NCBI RefSeq assembly: GCF_900143085.1
Contig: NZ_FRCZ01000007.1
Coordinates: 124,001-188,000, forward strand
Direction: 5' to 3'
Length of the DNA stretch: 64,000 nt
DNA from: Gracilibacillus kekensis
Lineage (GTDB): Bacteria > Bacillota > Bacilli > Bacillales > Amphibacillaceae
Shown: piece by piece, positions 1-8,357 of the stretch
Layout of the letters: every line of letters begins with the position of its first letter
How positions within the stretch are numbered: position 1 is the first letter of the stretch
Program-made: the position numbers and the translations under genes
The notes under the pieces: model-generated
Seen by the model: the letters and a program-made list of their open reading frames with translations, nothing else
What the model was told of the DNA's origin: nothing
Databases searched by the model: none

Positions 1-603
1 GCAATTATTATCGGTGCCGTTGTGACAGCCTTTATGATTAAGTTTTTGAAGAAGGATGTTGATCGTCCAATAAATGAAGAAACATCAGAGGCTTCAGATG
101 AACAAACAACTGAGACTGAAACATCTGCACAAAAAGTAGAGAACATCACGAAATTAACAGATATTACGAATATAAATTTAATTGATATAAGCTTAAATGC
201 GACTTCAAGAGATAGTGTTATTGATGAATTGATAACAAAATTAGACAGTGAGAATGCGTTGACATCATCAGATGATTTTAGAGAAGCAATATTAGCTCGT
301 GAGGAAGAGAGCTCTACAGGTATTGGTATGAATGTAGCAATTCCTCATGGTAAATCAGATGCTGTCAAAGCTCCACGTGTTGTTTTCGGTATTAAAAAAG
401 ATGGAGTGGACTGGCATAGTGCAGATGATTCCTTAGCAAAATTGATCTTTATGATTGCTGTACCGAAACATGCGGAAGGCGATGCCCACTTGAAGATACT
501 TCAAATGCTTTCACGTAAGTTGATGGATGATGAATATAGAGATGAATTATTGCGTGCGCAAACTGATCAGGAAGCATATGAATTATTAGAAGAAATCAAA
601 TAA
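1..603 (+). CDS. PTS fructose permease, C-terminal part (IIC end + IIA)
   Basis: The reading frame is open from the first base, so this is the 3' part of a longer gene. It begins with the end of a hydrophobic segment (end of the IIC membrane domain), passes through an acidic Glu/Thr/Ser-rich linker, and finishes with a complete fructose/mannitol-type IIA domain. The phosphorylatable histidine lies in the motif IPHGKSDAV (His codon at 345-347), and the end of the domain has the usual HLKILQMLSRKL-like stretch. IIA accepts phosphate from HPr and passes it to the IIB domain during sugar uptake. A GTG at 22 could be read as a start but is internal to the frame. The order IIC-IIA means IIB should lie upstream, outside the window. 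Confidence 0.88.
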   Translation, partial: AIIIGAVVTAFMIKFLKKDVDRPINEETSEASDEQTTETETSAQKVENITKLTDITNINLIDISLNATSRDSVIDELITKLDSENALTSSDDFREAILAREEESSTGIGMNVAIPHGKSDAVKAPRVVFGIKKDGVDWHSADDSLAKLIFMIAVPKHAEGDAHLKILQMLSRKLMDDEYRDELLRAQTDQEAYELLEEIK

Positions 604-614
604 AATGAGACTTC

Positions 615-654
615 ATTCAATCAGTGGTAGGTAAAAAACCTCCGCTGATTGAAT
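615..654 (+). terminator. hairpin after the PTS gene
   Basis: A 13-base stem (ATTCAATCAGTGG paired with CCGCTGATTGAAT, with a G-T pair) lies about 10 bases after the PTS stop codon. There is no good T-run behind it, so it is either a 3' stabilising hairpin or a weak terminator. A closely related perfect hairpin lies at 29632-29666. Confidence 0.5.
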
Positions 655-720
655 CGAAACTTATCTCTTTAAATTAGATTCCATTAATCCTGCAGAACCA
701 ATGCTTCGTGATAAACAAAC

Positions 721-765
721 AAGCCCTTTTCAAATACAAATAAATACAAAGAAAAGGGCTTTTAT
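721..765 (+). terminator. rho-independent terminator
   Basis: AAGCCCTTTTC pairs with GAAAAGGGCTT around an AT-rich loop, followed by TTTATT. It ends the PTS transcript before the amt promoter region. Confidence 0.8.
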
Positions 766-875
766 TATAAGGGCTGAAGCTCTCTTATTATTCTCTTCTT
801 GCAAAGCACTTACTTTCAAATAAATAATGCAGTTTACTAGTAAATAAATCGAAAAAATATCCTTATTAAAAACCT

Positions 876-892
876 TGTTAGATAATCTAACA
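876..892. promoter_or_regulatory. GlnR/TnrA operator, upstream site
   Basis: TGTTAGATAATCTAACA is a perfect 17-base palindrome and matches the known GlnR/TnrA consensus TGTNA-N7-TNACA at every fixed position. A candidate sigma-A promoter follows (TTGTGA at 899-904, 17-base spacer, TACACT at 922-927). With a start site near 934, the operator centre lies near -50, where TnrA-activated promoters carry their site. Confidence 0.85.
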
Positions 893-942
893 TCTAAATT
901 GTGAATATTCTGAAATCGCCTTACACTATATTTAACAGTTGA

Positions 943-959
943 TGTTAATATTATTTACA
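943..959. promoter_or_regulatory. GlnR/TnrA operator, downstream site
   Basis: TGTTAATATTATTTACA also fits TGTNA-N7-TNACA. It lies downstream of the candidate -10 (922-927) and directly before the amt ribosome site, a position suited to repression. Together with 876-892 it suggests control from both sides of the promoter. Confidence 0.75.
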
Positions 960-976
960 AGGAGAGGAAAAACATT

Positions 977-2245
977 ATGGAAACTGTACTTATGGATAAT
1001 TTATGGGTCATTATTGGTACTTTCTTAGTTTTATTAATGCTTGGAGGATTTATTCTACTTGAGGCTGGTTCAACGAGAATGAAAAATGCCGGACATATTG
1101 CTGGTAAAACAATTTTTACTGCGGGAATTGGATCTCTTGTATTTTGGGCTGTAGGTTATGGATTTATTTACGGTGAAGGAAACTGGTTCATTGGATTATC
1201 AAATTTCTTTTATGGTGATACATCCTTTAGTGGAGACGGATTATCTCCAGCAGTTGATTTTATGTTCCAAATGATGTTTGCGTTAGTCGCTTTAACAATT
1301 GCATTCGGTGGTTTTGCTGAACGTGCAAAATTGTCAGCGTACGTTGTATTTGCGGTATTATTCTCAGCTTTAGTATATCCAGTAGTTGCACACTGGATCT
1401 GGGGTGGCGGTTGGTTAGCTGATCATGGAAAACAAGACTTTGCAGGTTCAACAGTAGTACACTTAACAGGTGCAATGGCAGCATTGGCAGCTACAGTTAT
1501 CTTAAAACCACGTATTGGTAAATATAATAAAGATGGTTCATCCAACGAATTAGCTGGACACAACCAAGTATATACAGCATTAGCAGTTCTACTACTTTGG
1601 GTAGGTTGGTTCGGATTTAACGGTGCGAGTACATTCGGGGTATCGGATGCATTCTTTGGATATGTTATTTTAAATACACAACTAGGTGCTGCAGCAGGTG
1701 CAGTTGCTGCATTATTTGTTGCTTGGGCTCTAACAGGCAAAGCAGATGTTCCAACTATGTTAAATGGTGCTTTAGCAGGTTTAGTCGCAATTACAGCTTC
1801 TTGTGGTTTTGTTGAGCCATGGGCAGCCGTTCTAATTGGTGTTATTGGTGGTATCATTGTCGTTGGTAGTATGAAATTCTTTGATCGTGCTCGAATTGAT
1901 GATCCGATTTTTGCACTATCTGTTCACGGAACTGTAGGTATCTGGGGGACAATTTCAACAGGTTTCTTCGCCACAAATGAATTATCTGTAGGAATGGATT
2001 GGGGTCAACCAGGATTATTCTATGGTGGTGGATTAGAACAGTTAGGTGTTCAGGTCTTAGGTGTAGCAGCTAGTGGTGTTTATGCATTTATCGTATCTTT
2101 CATCATTCTGAAAGTAATGGATAAAGTAATGGGTGGTCTACGAGTTTCTGAAGAAGAAGAAATTATCGGCCTTGACTTAAGTGAGCACGGTAGCTATGGT
2201 TATCCTGAAAACATTCCACATCCAAGTGAGGAACAGGCAAAATAA
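977..2245 (+). CDS. amt: ammonium transporter (Amt/NrgA family)
   Basis: A 422-residue integral membrane protein with about eleven hydrophobic segments, the normal length for Amt/Mep/Rh transporters. The twin histidines of the conduction pore are visible as VVHLTG (His162) and SVHGTVGIWG (His317), and the Amt-type stretch GFNGAST is near residue 213. It takes up ammonium across the cell membrane when nitrogen is scarce. The start is supported by AAGGAGAGG ahead of ATG 977. In many bacteria amt is followed by a PII gene (glnK/nrgB); here a DUF294 protein follows instead. Two GlnR/TnrA operators precede it. Confidence 0.95.
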   Translation: METVLMDNLWVIIGTFLVLLMLGGFILLEAGSTRMKNAGHIAGKTIFTAGIGSLVFWAVGYGFIYGEGNWFIGLSNFFYGDTSFSGDGLSPAVDFMFQMMFALVALTIAFGGFAERAKLSAYVVFAVLFSALVYPVVAHWIWGGGWLADHGKQDFAGSTVVHLTGAMAALAATVILKPRIGKYNKDGSSNELAGHNQVYTALAVLLLWVGWFGFNGASTFGVSDAFFGYVILNTQLGAAAGAVAALFVAWALTGKADVPTMLNGALAGLVAITASCGFVEPWAAVLIGVIGGIIVVGSMKFFDRARIDDPIFALSVHGTVGIWGTISTGFFATNELSVGMDWGQPGLFYGGGLEQLGVQVLGVAASGVYAFIVSFIILKVMDKVMGGLRVSEEEEIIGLDLSEHGSYGYPENIPHPSEEQAK

Positions 2246-2281
2246 ATGTTTACTTCTCAATTAAAGGAGAGGACTTCCGAC

Positions 2282-3244
2282 ATGGGTTATCAAGAAATTA
2301 AACAATATCGGGAGCAACATATCCATAAGCAAGTAAATCATCGTCAGCTCAATGCACTACATGATGAGGTAATGGAACAAACCGTTCAGCTTGCAATGGA
2401 GAAGGTAGAAGAAGAGCAGGGAAAAGTCCCTGCTCCCTTCGCTTTTTTTCTAATGGGTAGTGCCGGTAGAAGTGAGCAGTCAATCTGGAGTGATCAAGAT
2501 CATGGCATCATCTATGATGGTAATCAAGGTGAAAAAGAATACTTTCTATTATTAGGAGAAGAAATTGTTTCAGGCTTAGAAATAGTAGGTTATGAGCGCT
2601 GTGAAGGTAAAGTTATGGCTTCTGAATCAATGTGGACCAATTCAGTAGCGGATTGGAAGAAACAAGTAACCACATGGCTTGAAGAGGCGAACTGGCAATC
2701 TCTTAGGCACTTTTTAACATTCTTTGATTCCCGTGTATTAATTGGAAATCAACATTTTTTAGCAGAGATTAAGCAAGTAATCTTTTCTTATATTAAAGAC
2801 CATCCTGGAGTTGTATCAAGATTAATAGATAATGTCGGTTTTATTAGAAAAGGAATCGGGGTTTTTGGACAATTGTTACCAGAACCATCAGGACAAATGA
2901 TGGGACAAATCAATATTAAGACAACCACCTTATTCCCTTATATAAATTCTCTTAGATTGTTAGCTATAACAAATGAAGCAACAAAGGCACCTACATTAGA
3001 TCGCTTTACCACTTTAAAGAGGAAATATCCGTATTTAGAACAATATCAATCATTATTTCAGAGCTTATTAGAATTTAAGTTTCGTTTTGCTCAGCAGGCT
3101 AATAATTATCAAGAAGTGCATTATATTCCTTTGAAACAATTAACCAAAAGCGATAAACAGGAGTTGAAGCAATACATGAAAAAGGGTTCAGCACTTTTTA
3201 GTCAGACCAAAAAATCATTAAAAAATGAGTGTTCTAAATGGTAA
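2282..3244 (+). CDS. DUF294-type nucleotidyltransferase-like protein
   Basis: About 320 residues. I chose ATG 2282 because AAAGGAGAGG lies just before it; the frame itself runs back to ATG 2246, directly after the amt stop. Residues 59-73 hold the nucleotidyltransferase signature GSAGRSEQ...SDQD, which is also the core of the GlnD PII-uridylyltransferase fold. The rest is helical and fits the DUF294 C-terminal domain. The CBS and cyclic-nucleotide domains found in many relatives are absent. Its place directly behind amt suggests a role in nitrogen signalling, but the substrate is unknown. The family is often found next to a DnaQ-like exonuclease, as here. Confidence 0.75.
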   Translation: MGYQEIKQYREQHIHKQVNHRQLNALHDEVMEQTVQLAMEKVEEEQGKVPAPFAFFLMGSAGRSEQSIWSDQDHGIIYDGNQGEKEYFLLLGEEIVSGLEIVGYERCEGKVMASESMWTNSVADWKKQVTTWLEEANWQSLRHFLTFFDSRVLIGNQHFLAEIKQVIFSYIKDHPGVVSRLIDNVGFIRKGIGVFGQLLPEPSGQMMGQINIKTTTLFPYINSLRLLAITNEATKAPTLDRFTTLKRKYPYLEQYQSLFQSLLEFKFRFAQQANNYQEVHYIPLKQLTKSDKQELKQYMKKGSALFSQTKKSLKNECSKW

Positions 3245-3966
3245 TGAATCAAATGCTTCATTTTATCAAACAGATGTCAGGAAAAATGAGCGATATAAAC
3301 CCTGTGTCAAGTCAGACAGACGCAAGACAAATTGCGTATATGCGTAACTTGCAACGAGAGTTAAAGCAAAAGGATGTACTTAATACACCCTTTAAGGATT
3401 TAGATACAGTTGTGTTTGATATTGAGACAACAGGTTTTTATCCATATAATGGTGATCGTATTCTTTCGATCGGTGCCGTTAAAATGAAAGGCGCAGATAT
3501 ATTAAATAATCAATTATTCTATAAAACCATTTATAGTGAATTACCCCCACCAAAAGAAATTGAAGTATTGACAGGGATCACAGCATCCGAATTAAATCAA
3601 GCCGCTGATTTACCTGAAGTGTTAAGACAATTTTTTCAGTTTGTAAGAAGTGATACTCTAGTGGCGCATCATTCTAGTCATGAAAAACAATTTATGAAAC
3701 ATGCTAGTTGGACGGCGTTAAAATCGAATTTTCAACACCGCCTCATAGACACAACTTTTTTGATGAAAGTAGTATCACCTGACAGTGCGTATGTTACTTT
3801 AGATGACTGGTGTGATCATTATGGGGTAGACATTGGCCGAAGACATCATGCATTATATGATGCAGCAGCGACGGCGAAATTATGGTCTGAAAATGTTAAA
3901 AAAGTGGAAGAGATGGGATTTACCAATTTAAGAGATATTTATACGCATATTGCAAGCTTGTCTTAA
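3238..3966 (+). CDS. DnaQ-like 3'-5' exonuclease (DEDDh)
   Basis: A 242-residue protein whose start overlaps the end of the DUF294 gene by 7 bases. Exo I is FDIETTGFYP (Asp61, Glu63) and Exo III is HHALYDAAAT (His203/204, Asp208). Exo II reads AHHSSHEKQF, so the usual aspartate there appears as Glu149, a conservative change at a metal-binding position. Such proteins remove nucleotides from DNA or RNA 3' ends. A stand-alone exonuclease joined to a nucleotidyltransferase-like partner in an ammonium operon is a known but unexplained arrangement. The natural substrate cannot be read from the sequence. Confidence 0.82.
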   Translation: MVMNQMLHFIKQMSGKMSDINPVSSQTDARQIAYMRNLQRELKQKDVLNTPFKDLDTVVFDIETTGFYPYNGDRILSIGAVKMKGADILNNQLFYKTIYSELPPPKEIEVLTGITASELNQAADLPEVLRQFFQFVRSDTLVAHHSSHEKQFMKHASWTALKSNFQHRLIDTTFLMKVVSPDSAYVTLDDWCDHYGVDIGRRHHALYDAAATAKLWSENVKKVEEMGFTNLRDIYTHIASLS

Positions 3967-3986
3967 CCTGAAAGGAGAGAGAAGAG

Positions 3987-4226
3987 TTGAATCATGATAT
4001 TCCAGATCATATGGCCACCTTTCCGATCAGTGTTGTGAAAGACCTTACGAAGCTTAGTGGCAGACAAATTCGTTATTATGAAGAACAGGGATTGATTTCA
4101 CCTGTGCGGAATGAAGGGAATCGAAGAATGTTTTCGTTACATGATATTGATCGATTAAAACAAATAAAAAAGTTGATAGACCAAGGTATTAATATTGCGG
4201 GAATTAAAGCAATGTTAAAAGATTAA
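3987..4226 (+). CDS. GlnR-like MerR regulator, DNA-binding domain only
   Basis: A 79-residue protein starting at TTG 3987 behind AAAGGAGAGA. It is a MerR-type winged helix very close to Bacillus GlnR, with LSGRQIRYYEEQGLI and NEGNRRMFSLHDID at the recognition region and QGINIAGIKAML at the end. GlnR is about 130 residues and TnrA about 110; the C-terminal region through which both sense feedback-inhibited glutamine synthetase is missing. The stop is followed directly by a terminator, so this looks like a designed short form rather than a recent break. It could bind the GlnR/TnrA sites before amt without sensing glutamine synthetase. A full-length glnR presumably lies elsewhere. Confidence 0.82.
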   Translation: MNHDIPDHMATFPISVVKDLTKLSGRQIRYYEEQGLISPVRNEGNRRMFSLHDIDRLKQIKKLIDQGINIAGIKAMLKD

Positions 4227-4227
4227 A

Positions 4228-4259
4228 ACTCCCCTAGTTATAACAGTAACTAAGGGAGT
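4228..4259. terminator. bidirectional terminator
   Basis: ACTCCCCTAGTTA pairs with TAACTAAGGGAGT around a 6-base loop. It lies between the convergent GlnR-like gene and the AIM24 gene and can serve both. Confidence 0.8.
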
Positions 4260-4267
4260 AATTTGTA

Positions 4268-5053
4268 TTATTTGTTAAATAAATCAAAGACGCCACCAAT
4301 TCCGCCTTCACCTTTATTTCCTCCCTTTTCAGGAAGAGCAGCAAATACTTTACTTGCCAATCGGCTAAATGGTAGTGATTGTACCCACACCGTACCAGGT
4401 CCTGATAAGGTTGCGAAGAAAATACCTTCACCACCAAACAATGCGGTTTTAACCCCGCCAACAAATTCAATGTTGTAATCAACATCACCTGTCATTGCAA
4501 CAAGACACCCTGTATCCACACGAAGTTTTTCCCCTGGTTGTAATTCCCGTTTATGAATCGTTCCTCCTGCATGAACAAAAGCCAGCCCATCACCTTCCAG
4601 TTTTTGCATGATGAACCCTTCACCACCGAAGAAGCCTGCACCAATTTTACGTTGAAATTCTACACCCACTGATACTCCTTTTGCTGCAGCTAAAAAGGCA
4701 TCCTTTTGGCAGATAATCTTGCCATTCATTTCACTTAAGTCCATTGGAACAATTTTGCCTGGATAAGGAGAGGCAAAGGACACATGCTTTTTACCGGATC
4801 CTTGATTGGTAAAGGTAGTCATAAATAAACTTTCCCCAGTAATCACTCGTTTACCTGCACCAATTAATTTGCCTACAAATCCTCCACCTTGATTAGAGGA
4901 TCCATCTCCAAATATCGTCTCCATCGTGATGTCATCATCCATCATCATTAATCCGCCAGCTTCTGCAATAACGGTCTCTTGTGGGTCTAATTCAACCTCG
5001 ACAAATTGCATATCATCTCCGTGCAACTTATAGTCAATTTCATGATTGTTCAT
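4268..5053 (-). CDS. AIM24 / TIGR00266 family protein
   Basis: A glycine-rich beta-structured protein of about 261 residues with the family hallmarks: ELDPQETVIAEAGGLM near the N-terminus, then FVGGVKTALFGGEGIFFATLSGPGTVWVQSLP near the C-terminus. Starts at 5062 (GTG), 5059 and 5053 (both ATG) are possible. I prefer 5053 because the family begins near NNHEIDY, with GGGAG ten bases upstream. The bacterial role is not established; the yeast namesake is a mitochondrial inner-membrane organiser. No signal peptide is seen. Confidence 0.85.
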   Translation of the reverse strand: MNNHEIDYKLHGDDMQFVEVELDPQETVIAEAGGLMMMDDDITMETIFGDGSSNQGGGFVGKLIGAGKRVITGESLFMTTFTNQGSGKKHVSFASPYPGKIVPMDLSEMNGKIICQKDAFLAAAKGVSVGVEFQRKIGAGFFGGEGFIMQKLEGDGLAFVHAGGTIHKRELQPGEKLRVDTGCLVAMTGDVDYNIEFVGGVKTALFGGEGIFFATLSGPGTVWVQSLPFSRLASKVFAALPEKGGNKGEGGIGGVFDLFNK

Positions 5054-5363
5054 CTTCATCACACTCCCTTTATTATGGTATGTTTGTCTATACGTATCAT
5101 ATCATAAATACGTTTCAAAATTTCAGAATATTACAAAAATTATTGAATATTTATTCATTGTTTTTATGAAAAACGTGATAGGATCGCTTTTTTTAATCAA
5201 TATATTTAGATTCGAATTTAGAGTATATGAGGAAAATGGAGAGAATTTAAAAGAATTTAAAAGAATTTCGCAAAGTCTATTTACTTATTAAGAATATATG
5301 GTACTATATAGTTAAATTCATTAATAAATGAAGAATTTTTTTAAGGAAAGGGGATAGTTGGCT

Positions 5364-5531
5364 ATGGTGACATCTTTATACATGGTTTCTTTAACTATTC
5401 TGCTTACTTTTCTAGTTTTATCTGTCGTGGAAAAAATCACTTCACGTAGAAAAAAACTAAAAGTAGAGATGAATTTAGAAACATCACATGCGCAAGTTCA
5501 ACCAGTTATGGCTGGAAAAGAAATCAGATAA
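5364..5531 (+). CDS. small single-pass membrane protein
   Basis: A 55-residue frame from ATG 5364 to TAA 5531, behind the ribosome site AAGGAAAGGGG and directly followed by a clear terminator. Residues 1-21 form one hydrophobic helix (LYMVSLTILLTFLVLSVVE), then a short basic stretch (ITSRRKKLK) and a polar tail. The positive-inside rule puts the tail in the cytoplasm. I do not recognise a family. The good ribosome site, own terminator and amphipathic layout favour a real gene. Confidence 0.6.
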   Translation: MVTSLYMVSLTILLTFLVLSVVEKITSRRKKLKVEMNLETSHAQVQPVMAGKEIR

Positions 5532-5568
5532 TACACTAGTTAAGAAAACCGGACTAGATAAAATAGAG

Positions 5569-5595
5569 CCTCCTGAATTATTCAGGAGGTTTTTT
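5569..5595 (+). terminator. rho-independent terminator
   Basis: CCTCCTGAAT pairs with ATTCAGGAGG around a single base, followed by six T. It ends the small membrane-protein transcript. Confidence 0.85.
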
Positions 5596-6192
5596 GTTGT
5601 TTTCTTTGCTTTACACATGAAAAGTGTCATGGTGTCATGTTGTGTATTCAAAAAATTGATGACTTTTTGCCTATTGGATTAATTTACCACCACAATGCAA
5701 ATGTAAGCACATTATCACTTTTCGCCAAAAAACAAAAAAGGTCTAAAAGTTCTAATTAAATAAATAATATAAGTCCAATTACTCATATAAAAACAAATCC
5801 ATTTTCCTATTTCAATTTTTTGTAAGTATGTTTTAATAATGTAGTAATCATTTCCAATAATGCCGAAAAGCCTTTGAATATAAAGTATTATGGCGTAATT
5901 TATCATTTTTTCGGTGCCACTTCATAGAATCCAACAGAAAAAATCTTCTTTTAATACCAGCATAATGAGCAGCTAATCCTAAAGTAATATCTTTTTATTA
6001 TGAATGTAATGGTAAAATCCCATTTTGGAACAGGAAAAACGACAACAGCATTTCGCGACTTGGATGTATTACAGTTGCTTTTCTTAAACAGCTAGCACAT
6101 TCGAAATATAATATGAATATAAGGGAGTAATTACCGGAAAATGCTAGATAAGGATAAGGTTTTCGAAAAATGAATAGAAAAGGTGTGGAATA
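5596..6192. other. non-coding stretch, possible gene remnant
   Basis: No intact gene is seen. A 63-codon frame on the minus strand (5715-5906) has no ribosome site. Around 6025-6130 a plus-strand frame reads like protein (SRLGCITVAFLKQLAHSK and on), without a start, and could be the worn end of a lost gene. AAAAGGTGTGG before 6193 is the ribosome site of the next gene. Confidence 0.35.
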
Positions 6193-7602
6193 ATGAGGAA
6201 TAAATACATAATGGTAATTGTCACTCTATTTGTCTGTAGTTTTATATTAATGGCATGTAGTGATGATAGTATCGAAAGGACAAATGGCGAAGAAAACAAT
6301 ACTGAAGGAACAGAGAATGATGACCAACAAAATAATTTTGAGTTGAATAACGAAGATACAGAAAATCATGGATCACAAGATGAAGGGAAATCTGATGAAG
6401 AACAACAAGAGAAGGAAACAGAAAACCAAGATAACAATGGAAATGTTAAGGACATTAGTGTTGATAGTGTTTATGAGGAAATTATGGATGGCGATTTGTT
6501 AAATGAAGATGCGATGGAAATGGAAAATTCGAATTTAGATTGGGACACTACTGACCTGATGAATTTTTCTAATAAAACAATTTCATTCGTTGAAAACAAG
6601 GCATTTTTCACATATTATATGAATACTTATGCACTTCGTACGGTAGATAATTCATATTCAGAAAAAATTGATGTCGAATCAGATGCTCAAATGGTTTCTT
6701 ATGATAACAACTTAGTGTTTTTACAGGCAAAAGACGAAGCAATTCATTTGCATTTTATGGATCCTGAAACCGAAAAAGTAGTAGATACGGTAACAGAGGA
6801 TTTAGTAAAAGCAACTGATTCTCCTCTTTCTAATACCTTTTTGTACGAAGATAAACTTGTAGGAGTAACAGGGATCGTAGGAAACATTTATATCTTTGAC
6901 CTTCCTACAAAATCATTGGAAAATGTACTGAATATGGAAGATATTATAGGAGAGAAAAGAGATATTAGAACACTAGGTTTTGATGAAGGAATATTATATA
7001 TGGGGAATTCAGGGATATTTAGTTCTTTGTATGCGCTGGACATCGACTCCGGGGAATTGTCTTGGGAGTTAGAATTAGGAGAAAACAATATTTATAGACA
7101 AGTAGAGGTTTCTCCAAGAGAGGCGATATTTATAGAAGATTCAATGTACGTTCTGTTAGAAAATTCAGCCTATATGGAATTGGATAAAAATACTGGTGAG
7201 TTAATAAATGCTGCTGATTTTGGTACAACAACACACCTTCTGCATGTGACTGAGGAAAATATTTTTATGGCTCACGAAAATTGGAATGAAGAAAAGGAGT
7301 ATATTGTATCTTTAAATAAAGAAACATTAGAGCCTAATTGGGCAGTAGCTGTTGATGGGGAAAAGTATCATTATTCTGCAGCAATTCATGATAACTATTT
7401 ATATACTGCAGTTTTAAATCCATTCATGGAATCGGATGGAACCGATTGGTACAAAATCAATATTGATACAGGGGAAGTGCTGGCAAAAGATAAGATTGCC
7501 GGACTTAAAAACCAGAATGCTGAAGGTTTATTCTTTGAGATTATCAACGGAAAAATGCTATTGGCTGATGGTGATAGTATAACTATTGCGCCATTAGAAT
7601 AA
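6193..7602 (+). CDS. lipoprotein with PQQ-like beta-propeller repeats
   Basis: A 469-residue lipoprotein. The signal peptide ends in the lipobox LMAC (Cys near residue 22), so it should be anchored on the outer face of the membrane. A highly acidic Glu/Asp/Asn/Gln-rich linker follows to about residue 95, common for surface proteins of halophiles. The rest is a series of beta-strand repeats such as LYALDIDSGELSWELELG and DWYKINIDTGEVLAKDKI, typical of PQQ-like or BamB-type propellers. No catalytic residues are recognisable. It probably acts in binding or assembly outside the cell. The next gene is another lipoprotein 35 bases on, likely in the same transcript. Confidence 0.75.
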   Translation: MRNKYIMVIVTLFVCSFILMACSDDSIERTNGEENNTEGTENDDQQNNFELNNEDTENHGSQDEGKSDEEQQEKETENQDNNGNVKDISVDSVYEEIMDGDLLNEDAMEMENSNLDWDTTDLMNFSNKTISFVENKAFFTYYMNTYALRTVDNSYSEKIDVESDAQMVSYDNNLVFLQAKDEAIHLHFMDPETEKVVDTVTEDLVKATDSPLSNTFLYEDKLVGVTGIVGNIYIFDLPTKSLENVLNMEDIIGEKRDIRTLGFDEGILYMGNSGIFSSLYALDIDSGELSWELELGENNIYRQVEVSPREAIFIEDSMYVLLENSAYMELDKNTGELINAADFGTTTHLLHVTEENIFMAHENWNEEKEYIVSLNKETLEPNWAVAVDGEKYHYSAAIHDNYLYTAVLNPFMESDGTDWYKINIDTGEVLAKDKIAGLKNQNAEGLFFEIINGKMLLADGDSITIAPLE

Positions 7603-7637
7603 AGAATTTGTAAAGAATACATAGAAGGAGAAGTTAT

Positions 7638-8357
7638 ATGAAGATTTTAAGCAGAAGTTTGATTTTATTGATTCTAATAACGGGGGTATTAGTAGGCTGT
7701 GCATCAGGTGAGTCTGATTCATCCAGTGGGACTGATAAAGAAAAAGGGGAGGGCTCCAATCTTGATGGCAAAAAGTATAACATTATTGGTGAGGAAGTAT
7801 TTACGGATTTTGTCGAAGAACGATATGACGGATTGGAAATTAAATTCATATCAGCCGGTTATGTTTCCCAAATTCCAGAAGAGTTACATGAAAGATACTT
7901 TATAGTAGACTCTTTTGACCATCTATTGGTAGAGTTGGAAATTACCAATACTACGGATCGTCCCATTAGTTTTTATCCTATAAATTTAACTTCAAAACCA
8001 GTTGATGATTGGTCAGATGATGAAGAACTTTCAGATAGCTTCATTAACACAGCTACAGATATTCATTTAAAAGATAATGATGATGACGAATTTGATGAAC
8101 AAATGAATTTTTTAGAGAAATACAAGCTTCTGGCGAACGCTGAGCATACACATTGGCCTCAATCTACTGTAAGAGGATTGCATTTGATTTCTTTCCGTGA
8201 AGAAGACGTATCTGGTAATGTATTTCTTCACAGTAATACTTTAGAAGGTGAATTAATGTTTGAACTGGAACCTATTGAAGAATCTTGGTATTTTTCTGAT
8301 GTAGGGTTCTCAGTTGATTATGAAAACTATGATGACGAATATGATAAATATCATTGA
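7638..8357 (+). CDS. lipoprotein of unknown function
   Basis: A 239-residue protein with a good ribosome site (AGAAGGAGAAG) and a lipoprotein signal ending in LVGC (Cys near residue 21). A Ser/Asp/Gly linker follows, then a domain with HLLVELEITNTTDRPISFYPI, which looks like the immunoglobulin-like DUF4352 type found in Bacillus lipoproteins, although I could not align it fully. The C-terminus is very acidic (YENYDDEYDKYH). It is probably co-transcribed with the propeller lipoprotein upstream. Function unknown. Confidence 0.7.
   Translation: MKILSRSLILLILITGVLVGCASGESDSSSGTDKEKGEGSNLDGKKYNIIGEEVFTDFVEERYDGLEIKFISAGYVSQIPEELHERYFIVDSFDHLLVELEITNTTDRPISFYPINLTSKPVDDWSDDEELSDSFINTATDIHLKDNDDDEFDEQMNFLEKYKLLANAEHTHWPQSTVRGLHLISFREEDVSGNVFLHSNTLEGELMFELEPIEESWYFSDVGFSVDYENYDDEYDKYH

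Noticed and set aside
1423-1857. 144-residue minus-strand frame inside amt
   Set aside because: Antisense shadow of a highly conserved membrane protein; no ribosome site.
5715-5906. 63-residue minus-strand frame
   Set aside because: AT-rich chance frame of Ile, Tyr and Lys without a ribosome site.
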